Assembly (NCBI GenBank): GCA_043721855.1
Contig: JAYSPY010000108.1
Location: 1 to 11,396, forward strand
Length of the DNA stretch: 11,396 bases
Direction: 5' to 3'
Source of the DNA: JACMNW01 sp043721855
GTDB lineage: Bacteria > Pseudomonadota > Alphaproteobacteria > Rhodobacterales > Rhodobacteraceae
The notes under the pieces are model-generated. The model searched no databases. It was not told where the DNA came from and worked only from the letters and a program-made list of their open reading frames with translations. The position numbers and the translations under genes were made by a program. This document shows, piece after piece, positions 6,821-11,396 of this stretch (position 1 is its first letter; the number at the start of each line of letters is the position of its first letter).

Positions 6821-7885
6821 TTACGCCACAGCTGCGCCGTCGGGCGCGAAATAGAAACATTTGGCGGGGTCCATATAGAACGCGTGATCGGCGCCCACCT
6901 TGAACGCATGCACGCCGGGGGCGAGGCTGACCCAGGATTGATCGCCAAGTTGGAAATGTGCCGAGCTTTCCGATCCACTAAGTTCGGTCACCGACACCTT
7001 GCCGTTCAGTTCCACCTGATCGCCAGACTCGCGCACCGGGCTTACATGATGCGGGCGGATTGCCACGGTATAGGCCCCGTCCGTCAGGCCCGCCGCCTTG
7101 CCGGAAAGTTCCCATTGCACGCCATTGGCAAGGCGCGCGCGGCTGCCCTGTTTCGTCACCGCCGCCGCATTGATCGGCGGTTGTGAAAACACCCGTGCCG
7201 AGGTCAGGTTATGGGGCTGGCGGTAAATCTGCGCCGTCGGGCCAAACTGGGTAACCGCACCATCATCCATCAACGCGGTATAACCGCCCAGCATCAGCGC
7301 CTCTTCGGGCTCCGACGTGGCATAAACCACCACCGCCCCGCGCCCGGCGAACAAGTCAGGCAACTGGTCGCGCAGTTCTTCGCGCAGTTTGTAATCAAGG
7401 TTTGCCAGCGGCTCGTCCAAGAACACGGCAGTGCTTTCCTTGGCAATTGCGCGGGCCAGTGCCGTGCGCTGCTGCTGGCCACCAGACAATTCATGCGGGC
7501 GGCGGTTCAGCATCGGGCGCAGACGCAACACGTCGGCAGCGGCTTCGACCCTACCTTGGATTTCCGATTTCGCCATGCCTGCCACCCGCAGCGGCGAGGC
7601 TATGTTATCAAACACCGTCATATGCGGGTAATTGACAAAGAATTGGTGCACCAAACTGATGTTGCGCTTTTGCGGCGAGGCTTTCGTGACATCGACGCCG
7701 TTCATGAAAATCTGGCCTGCCGTAGCGCGCGCCAACCCCGCCATCACCTTGATCAATGACGTTTTTCCCGCCCCCGTGGCCCCCAACAGCACGTTAAACG
7801 CGCCCGGTTGCAGCACAAGGGTGGTGGGTTTCACATGCGTGATCTGCCCCACGCGAGAAGTGATCTGTCGTAGCTCCAACGCCAT
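6821..7885 (-). CDS. glpS: GlpS, glycerol ABC transporter ATPase lacking the switch histidine
   Basis: This 354-residue second ATPase of the importer has Walker A GATGAGKT (35-42), Q-loop Q81, a full signature LSGGQQQ (133-139), Walker B VFLDE with catalytic E158 and D-loop ANLDY. The switch position reads YATSEPEEAL, so Ser191 replaces the usual histidine. A TOBE-like C-terminal region follows. It is expected to dimerise with GlpT on the cytoplasmic face of GlpP/GlpQ. The start at 7885 (MALELRQ) has AAGGA about nine bases upstream; the upstream extension to 7939 runs into the glpV-glpS stem-loop region and is rejected. It is the second gene of the operon, 123 bases after glpV and 11 bases before glpT. 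Function is confident as an ABC ATPase; the glycerol assignment is by operon type. Confidence 0.9.
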   Translation of the reverse strand: MALELRQITSRVGQITHVKPTTLVLQPGAFNVLLGATGAGKTSLIKVMAGLARATAGQIFMNGVDVTKASPQKRNISLVHQFFVNYPHMTVFDNIASPLRVAGMAKSEIQGRVEAAADVLRLRPMLNRRPHELSGGQQQRTALARAIAKESTAVFLDEPLANLDYKLREELRDQLPDLFAGRGAVVVYATSEPEEALMLGGYTALMDDGAVTQFGPTAQIYRQPHNLTSARVFSQPPINAAAVTKQGSRARLANGVQWELSGKAAGLTDGAYTVAIRPHHVSPVRESGDQVELNGKVSVTELSGSESSAHFQLGDQSWVSLAPGVHAFKVGADHAFYMDPAKCFYFAPDGAAVA

Positions 7886-7913
7886 CTTGGTATTTCCTTG
7901 GGTAATGCCGGGC

Positions 7914-7927
7914 CGCAGCGCGCTGCG
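7914..7927. repeat. 14-base perfect palindrome CGCAGCGCGCTGCG
   Basis: This self-complementary sequence lies between the larger stem-loops and the glpS ribosome site. In RNA it could form a 5-bp stem with a 4-base loop. It could instead be a protein site, or chance in G+C-rich sequence. Confidence 0.45.
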
Positions 7928-7935
7928 TCTTTGTT

Positions 7936-7967
7936 CCAAAGCCGGGGCACATTCGCCCCGGCTTTGG
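7936..7967 (-). terminator. Strong stem-loop between glpV and glpS (13-bp perfect stem)
   Basis: CCAAAGCCGGGGC (7936-7948) and its exact complement (7955-7967) enclose a six-base loop. On the glpV strand no U-run follows, so it is not a classical rho-independent terminator. Placed just after a binding-protein gene, it more likely blocks 3' exonucleases or partly terminates transcription, raising glpV mRNA relative to the permease and ATPase genes, as known for other binding-protein operons. Confidence 0.7.
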
Positions 7968-7968
7968 T

Positions 7969-7992
7969 CTGCCCAAGGTTTCCCTTGGGCAG
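7969..7992 (-). terminator. Second stem-loop directly after glpV (10-bp perfect stem, 4-base loop)
   Basis: CTGCCCAAGG (7969-7978) pairs exactly with CCTTGGGCAG (7983-7992) around a TTTC loop. It begins 16 bases after the glpV stop codon and is one base away from the 13-bp stem-loop, making a tandem structure. Function as an mRNA 3'-end stabiliser or attenuator is inferred. Confidence 0.65.
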
Positions 7993-8008
7993 GGTTTTCA
8001 CCGCTGGC

Positions 8009-9748
8009 TTACTTGGCAGCCCATTGCTTGATCAGCTCGTCATAAGCGATGGTCACACCTTGCTCTTTTTCGTTCTCAAGCTTGGCATGCGGGCCGTTTT
8101 CTTTGCCCAGCCATTCCGCCGGATCAATCTCCGGGTTCAGACGTGGGCCACAGCCGCCATACACATTGGCTTGCTCATCCGCAGCCTGCATCCGGGCCAT
8201 CGTGATATCCATTTCGGATGCCAGACGGTCCATAGCTTCTTGCGGGGTGAACGCACCCGAGTTTACGTCACCGATTTGCTGCCACCAGATTTGTGCCAGT
8301 TTCGGATAGTCAGGCACGTTGATGCCGGTCGGCGACCAACGCACACGGTCGGGTGAGCGGTAGAATTCCACCAAACCACCCAATTTAGGTGCACGTTCGC
8401 TAAAGCTTTCGTGGTTGACAGTGCTGTTGCGGATAAAGGTCAGGCCAACCTGGCTTTTCTTCACATCAACAGTTTTGGACACCACAAACTGCCCGTATAG
8501 CCAAGCAGCCTGCGCGCGGTCTGACGGCGTGGATTTGAGGAAGGTCCACGACCCCACGTCCTGATAACCAACCTTCTGGCCTTCTTTCCAGTATGGGCCA
8601 TGAGGCGATGGTGCCATCCGCCAGAGCGGCGTGCCGGAATCGTCTACCGTGTTGTTGCCTTCGGATTTTGGCTTCACCATGTCGGCGGTAAAGGCAGTGT
8701 ACCAGAAGATTTGCTGCGCCACGTTGCCTTGGCTAAGGGCTGGCAATGATTGATAGAAATCATAGCTTGCAGCCCCCGGAGGCGCGTATTTGCGCAGCCA
8801 TTCATCCCATTTGGCAACCGCAAACACCGATGCCGGACCGTTCGCTTCGCCACCACGGGATACGGACGCGCCCTGTGGGTTACAGGTGCCCGCTTCCATG
8901 CGGATGCCCCATTCGTCGATTGGCACGCCGTTGGGCTCGCCCTTGGAACCGGCACCGGCCATCGACAGCCACGCATCGGTCATCCGCCAGCCAAGATCAG
9001 GCGCACGCTTGCCGTAATCCATATGGCCGTAAATCTGCACGCCGTCGATTTCCTTGACATCATTGGTAAAGAATTCGGCGATGTCCTCATAGGCCGACCA
9101 GTTGACCGGAACGCCCAGATCATAGCCATACTTGGCTTTGAACGCGGTTTTCAGATCTTCGCGGTCGAACCAGTCTTTGCGGAACCAATAGAGGTTCGCA
9201 AACTGCTGGTCGGGCAACTGCCACAACTTGCCATCTGGTCCGGTGGTAAAGCTGGTGCCCATGAAATCGGCCAGATCAAGCCCGGGATTCGTGGTCGCCG
9301 CCCAGTCGCCTGCCATCTGATCGGTCAGGTTGTAGGCTTGTTGCAGGCGCGAATGGGTGCCGATCAGATCGCTGTCATTGACATAGCCGTCATACAGGTT
9401 CCGGTTGGTCTGCATTTGGGTTTGCACCGCCTGCACAACTTCGCCTTCGCCAAGAATCTGGTGATTGACCTTGATCCCGGTGATCTCAAAAAATGCTTTG
9501 GCAAGCACTTCGGATTCGTAGGAATGGGTAGGAATGCCTTCCGACAATACGTTGATTTCCATGCCCGCAAATGGCTCTGCGGCCTTGATGAACCAACCCA
9601 TTTCCGCAGTCTGCTCGTCTTTCGAAAGCGTTGACGGCTGGAATTCAGATTCGATCCATTTTTGTGCTGCAGCTGCGTCCGCAAACGCAGCCTGCGACCC
9701 CGCAATAACGGCAGATGCCGCCACTGCGGAGAGAAGATACTTCCGCAT
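8009..9748 (-). CDS. glpV: GlpV, periplasmic glycerol-binding protein of the ABC transporter
   Basis: This 579-residue solute-binding protein is long for an ABC importer but right for the GlpV family. The N-terminus MRKYLLSAVAASAVIAGSQAAFADA is a Sec signal peptide with likely cleavage after A23 (AFA|DA). The mature part carries family-typical stretches such as NVLSEGIPTHSYESEVLAKAF (66-86), GEGEVVQAVQTQMQT (100-114) and SDRAQAAWLYGQFVVSKTVDV (409-429). Only two cysteines occur in the mature chain (C289, C533), which could form a disulfide in the periplasm. It captures glycerol, by family assignment, and delivers it to GlpP/GlpQ. It is the first gene of the operon, with a strong GGAGGAG ribosome site, its own proposed promoter upstream and stem-loops after it. 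The longer frame to 9826 includes promoter sequence and is rejected. A polyol other than glycerol cannot be excluded, since no glpK, glpD or glpR is in the window. Confidence 0.9.
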   Translation of the reverse strand: MRKYLLSAVAASAVIAGSQAAFADAAAAQKWIESEFQPSTLSKDEQTAEMGWFIKAAEPFAGMEINVLSEGIPTHSYESEVLAKAFFEITGIKVNHQILGEGEVVQAVQTQMQTNRNLYDGYVNDSDLIGTHSRLQQAYNLTDQMAGDWAATTNPGLDLADFMGTSFTTGPDGKLWQLPDQQFANLYWFRKDWFDREDLKTAFKAKYGYDLGVPVNWSAYEDIAEFFTNDVKEIDGVQIYGHMDYGKRAPDLGWRMTDAWLSMAGAGSKGEPNGVPIDEWGIRMEAGTCNPQGASVSRGGEANGPASVFAVAKWDEWLRKYAPPGAASYDFYQSLPALSQGNVAQQIFWYTAFTADMVKPKSEGNNTVDDSGTPLWRMAPSPHGPYWKEGQKVGYQDVGSWTFLKSTPSDRAQAAWLYGQFVVSKTVDVKKSQVGLTFIRNSTVNHESFSERAPKLGGLVEFYRSPDRVRWSPTGINVPDYPKLAQIWWQQIGDVNSGAFTPQEAMDRLASEMDITMARMQAADEQANVYGGCGPRLNPEIDPAEWLGKENGPHAKLENEKEQGVTIAYDELIKQWAAK

Positions 9749-9753
9749 CCTTT

Positions 9754-9760
9754 CTCCTCC
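9754..9760 (-). promoter_or_regulatory. Strong Shine-Dalgarno GGAGGAG of glpV
   Basis: GGAGGAG lies five bases before the ATG at 9748 and fixes that start over the upstream in-frame ATG at 9826. It is the strongest ribosome site in the operon, fitting high binding-protein output. Confidence 0.75.
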
Positions 9761-9795
9761 CTGAGATATGATGGGCCAGTTTTGCCTGGCTGTCC

Positions 9796-9826
9796 TATAC
9801 ACAGATGATGCCGCACATTCTGTCAA
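9796..9826 (-). promoter_or_regulatory. Probable promoter of the glpVSTPQU operon
   Basis: On the minus strand a perfect TTGACA (9826-9821) is followed after 19 bases by TGTATA (9801-9796), or after 17 bases by TGTGTA. Transcription would start near 9789, giving a leader of about 40 bases before glpV. The exact -10 is uncertain because of the spacing. Confidence 0.45.
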
Positions 9827-9840
9827 ACTAAATTTTTAGT
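9827..9840. promoter_or_regulatory. Inverted repeat ACTAAA-TT-TTTAGT abutting the glpV -35 element
   Basis: Two six-base arms (9827-9832 and 9835-9840) are exact complements around TT and touch the proposed -35 hexamer. The position suits an activator or repressor site, but no regulator in the window is known to bind it. Confidence 0.35.
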
Positions 9841-9986
9841 AGTTGGGCGCTTGCGGGGTAATTTCACCATAATGCATTGATTTTCATATATACATTTTTG
9901 TTACTTTTTAGGCGCTTTCCCAATGGCAACTTTCGCAAACGTGCCATCTCGATTCGCAAAGTAATGCTGCATCCGCGAAATCACAA

Positions 9987-10014
9987 CGCCCGCCCCTGTC
10001 AAACAGGGCGGGCG
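9987..10014 (-). terminator. Likely terminator of iolG
   Basis: A G+C-rich hairpin about 25 bases after the iolG stop has a 12-bp stem (9987-9999 with 10003-10014), one bulged C and a three-base loop. The following minus-strand tail (TTGTGATTTC) is only moderately U-rich, so termination may be incomplete. It separates iolG from the glpV promoter. Confidence 0.55.
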
Positions 10015-10039
10015 GGGATGCCGGACAAAGCGCTGGTCG

Positions 10040-11029
10040 CTAGACGCTTATCGCCCGCCCCTCGCGCACCGATTGTAATGCGGCCTCTGCCAGAACAAGC
10101 GCTGCCAAGCCATCTGCGCCACTGGGCGAAGGGCTGGCACCCCCTGCTACCACCCCTATGAAAGCGGCAATTTCGGCGGCATAAGCTTCGGTATAGCGCG
10201 TCATGAAAAAGTCGTGCAGCGGCGGGCGGGTGTAGCCATCTGCAGTCGCCAATTCGATGCTGACCGGACGCTGATTTTCGGCCGCTATCATGCCCTTTGA
10301 CCCGTGCACCTCGATCCGCTGATCATAGCCATAGGTCGCGCGGCGCGAATTTGAGATCATGCATTGCTTGCCGCTGGCCGTGGTCAGAACCACCGATGCA
10401 CTATCAAAATCGCCCAACTTGCCAATTTCCGGGTCCACCAGAACCGATGCGCTGGCGTAAACTGTTGCGATCTCTTCCCCCAGCAAAAACCGCGCCATGT
10501 CGAAATCGTGGATCGTCATGTCGCGGAACATGCCCCCCGACACCTTGATATAGGCTGGCGGCGGCGCGCCCGGATCGCGCGATGTGATGGTGATCATCTC
10601 CACCGCGCCGATTTTGCCCGCATCAATGGCCGCCCGCACCGCCATGAAATGCGGGTCAAACCGGCGGTTGAAACCGACCATCAGCTTGGCCCTGGTATCG
10701 GCCACCACCTTCATGCAGGCTTTCACCCGGTCGATGTTCAGATCAATCGGCTTTTCGCAGAAAATCGCTTTCCCCGCGCGCGCAAAGCGTTCAATCAGAT
10801 CGGCGTGGGTATCGGTTGGCGTGCATATCACCACGGCGTCGATATCAGTGGCCGCTTCTATCGCCTTGATCGTCCGGATATCGCAGCCGTATTGCACAGC
10901 GATAGCCTGCGCCGCAGCAGGCATCGCATCTGATACCGCCACAAGCCTGGCATTCGCATCGCTGGTGATGGCTTTGGCATGGACCTTACCGATACGGCCT
11001 GCGCCCAAAAGTCCAAATCTGACTGTCAT
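10040..11029 (-). CDS. iolG: IolG, inositol 2-dehydrogenase (Gfo/Idh/MocA family)
   Basis: This 329-residue cytoplasmic NAD-dependent dehydrogenase is expected to oxidise myo-inositol to scyllo-inosose, the first step of inositol breakdown. The N-terminal Rossmann fold carries GAGRIG (9-14). The Gfo/Idh/MocA motif CEKPI includes the catalytic Lys93, and GGMFRDMTIHDFDMARFL (165-182) supplies Asp170 and His174, matching the Lys-Asp-His set known in IolG. Length is normal. The start at 11029 (MTVRFGLLGAG) has GAGGG about six bases upstream; a longer frame to 11089 would include the operator palindrome and is rejected. It is divergent from an RpiR-type regulator and its promoter carries a GGAA-N6-TTCC box, which supports inositol over other sugar dehydrogenase roles. 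No other iol genes (B, C, D, E) are in the window; they could lie beyond the right edge. Confidence 0.88.
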   Translation of the reverse strand: MTVRFGLLGAGRIGKVHAKAITSDANARLVAVSDAMPAAAQAIAVQYGCDIRTIKAIEAATDIDAVVICTPTDTHADLIERFARAGKAIFCEKPIDLNIDRVKACMKVVADTRAKLMVGFNRRFDPHFMAVRAAIDAGKIGAVEMITITSRDPGAPPPAYIKVSGGMFRDMTIHDFDMARFLLGEEIATVYASASVLVDPEIGKLGDFDSASVVLTTASGKQCMISNSRRATYGYDQRIEVHGSKGMIAAENQRPVSIELATADGYTRPPLHDFFMTRYTEAYAAEIAAFIGVVAGGASPSPSGADGLAALVLAEAALQSVREGRAISV

Positions 11030-11071
11030 TTTACCCTCGTTCGATGATGGAACCGCGTCCAGATTGCATTT

Positions 11072-11089
11072 TTGGAATATATATTCCAA
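11072..11089. promoter_or_regulatory. Operator 1: 18-base perfect palindrome in the iolG promoter
   Basis: TTGGAATATATATTCCAA is perfectly self-complementary and contains GGAA-N6-TTCC, the motif described for the RpiR-type IolR of Sinorhizobium meliloti. It covers the proposed -10 of iolG, so bound protein would block RNA polymerase. Confidence 0.75.
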
Positions 11090-11105
11090 CTTCTCTGCGT
11101 TGCAA
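11076..11105 (-). promoter_or_regulatory. Probable iolG promoter
   Basis: On the minus strand TTGCAA (11105-11100) is followed after 18 bases by TATATT (11081-11076), or after 16 bases by TATATA. The start point would be about 40 bases before the iolG ATG. The -10 lies inside the 18-base palindrome. Confidence 0.5.
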
Positions 11106-11157
11106 TGAAAATAGTCGGTGCGCCCGCCGACGGTGGAATTTGCGGCATGAAAGCTGG

Positions 11158-11186
11158 TAGACAGCGCCTTATTCTGATCTTAGAAT
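11158..11186 (+). promoter_or_regulatory. Probable promoter of the RpiR-family regulator gene
   Basis: TAGACA (11158-11163) and TAGAAT (11181-11186) are separated by 17 bases, each one mismatch from consensus. Transcription would start near 11193, about 46 bases before the ATG at 11239. The -10 is covered by operator 2. Confidence 0.5.
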
Positions 11187-11197
11187 TATTATTCCAG
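11180..11197. promoter_or_regulatory. Operator 2: imperfect copy of the 18-base box in the regulator promoter
   Basis: TTAGAATTATTATTCCAG has the same layout as operator 1 (one change in GGAA, to AGAA; TTCC intact), centre to centre 108 bases away. It overlaps the -10 of the regulator's own promoter, which suggests autoregulation. Confidence 0.6.
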
Positions 11198-11238
11198 ACT
11201 GCAGGGCCAAGCGTCATCTGCCCAACGAAGGACCGGCC

Positions 11239-11396
11239 ATGCAAAGTGACAAAAGCCCTGCCTCAGTCGAAGATTTCCGCAATCAATTGATTGCAATCTC
11301 TGACACTCTGCCAAAACGTCTGCGTCAATGTGCTGACTATCTGGCGCTGAACGCAGATAAAATCGCCGTGTCAACGGTTGCCGAACTTGCGCAGGG
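11239..11396 (+). CDS. iolR: Partial RpiR-family transcriptional regulator, probable IolR (5' part)
   Basis: The first 52 codons of a gene that leaves the window at the right edge encode MQSDKSPASVEDFRNQLIAI and a following helical segment ending VSTVAELAQG. The pattern LPKRLRQCADYLALNADKIAVSTVAELA (about 24-51) matches the start of the RpiR-type N-terminal helix-turn-helix domain; the sugar-phosphate-binding SIS domain expected downstream is outside the window. GAAGGA lies six bases before the ATG. Divergent placement next to iolG, with GGAA-N6-TTCC boxes over both promoters, supports a repressor of inositol catabolism that also controls itself. The family call is good for so short a piece; the IolR name rests on context. 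Confidence 0.75.
   Translation, partial: MQSDKSPASVEDFRNQLIAISDTLPKRLRQCADYLALNADKIAVSTVAELAQ

Noticed and set aside
8750..9634. Plus-strand open frame of 294 codons opposite glpV
   Set aside because: It is fully antisense to the well-supported glpV, has no good ribosome site and shows no family resemblance.
9749..9826. N-terminal extension of glpV to ATG 9826
   Set aside because: It would place the signal peptide internally and translate through the proposed promoter; the start at 9748 has both a strong ribosome site and a proper signal peptide.
11131..11145. Third possible GGAAT half-site between the two iol boxes
   Set aside because: GGAAT at 11135-11139 has no TTCC partner at the right spacing, so it is not counted as an operator.

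Overview
The window looks like a chromosomal stretch from an alphaproteobacterium, most likely the Rhodobacterales (Roseobacter group). The grounds are the moderately high G+C coding sequence, a GlpV-S-T-P-Q-U type ABC importer otherwise known from rhizobia and their relatives, and an iolG gene divergent from an RpiR-type regulator with boxes of the kind described for rhizobial IolR. This taxonomic call is inference from gene content and remembered family sequences; no search was run. No insertion sequence, phage gene, tRNA, rRNA or CRISPR array was seen, and no gene-free stretch exceeds about 300 bases.

Layout from left to right. Positions 1-494 (minus) hold the 5' part of a gene that runs off the window, encoding a cysteine-free, Thr/Ser/Gly-rich, probably beta-structured protein without a signal peptide. 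Positions 495-777 are a divergent intergenic region. Positions 778-2163 (plus) encode a DAO/PuuB-type FAD-dependent amine or amino-acid oxidoreductase. It converges, with a 10-base gap, on a minus-strand pair: a BlaI/MecI-family repressor (3309-3698) and, overlapping it by 14 bases, a short BlaR1-like M56 membrane metallopeptidase (2174-3322) with no penicillin-sensing domain.

From 3781 to 9748 (minus) lies a complete solute importer read in the order glpV-glpS-glpT-glpP-glpQ-glpU: periplasmic binding protein, two different ATPases, two permeases and a small DUF2160 membrane protein. By family this is the glycerol ABC transporter. Genes glpT through glpU overlap or nearly abut, while glpV is separated from glpS by 123 bases carrying two strong adjacent stem-loops, which fits the need for more binding protein than transporter. 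The two ATPases are degenerate in complementary ways: GlpT has a broken signature motif and GlpS lacks the switch histidine. All losses fall in one of the two ATP sites, predicting an asymmetric importer.

At the right, iolG (10040-11029, minus; myo-inositol 2-dehydrogenase) is followed by a likely terminator. It is divergent from an RpiR-family regulator (from 11239, plus; truncated by the window edge). The 209-base region between them carries two similar 18-base inverted repeats (GGAA-N6-TTCC type), each lying on the proposed -10 element of one of the two divergent promoters. This is a compact, self-consistent picture of a repressor controlling both iolG and itself. No wholly new system is evident; the points most worth testing are the asymmetric ATPase pair, the dual operators and the orphan BlaI/M56 pair downstream of the importer.
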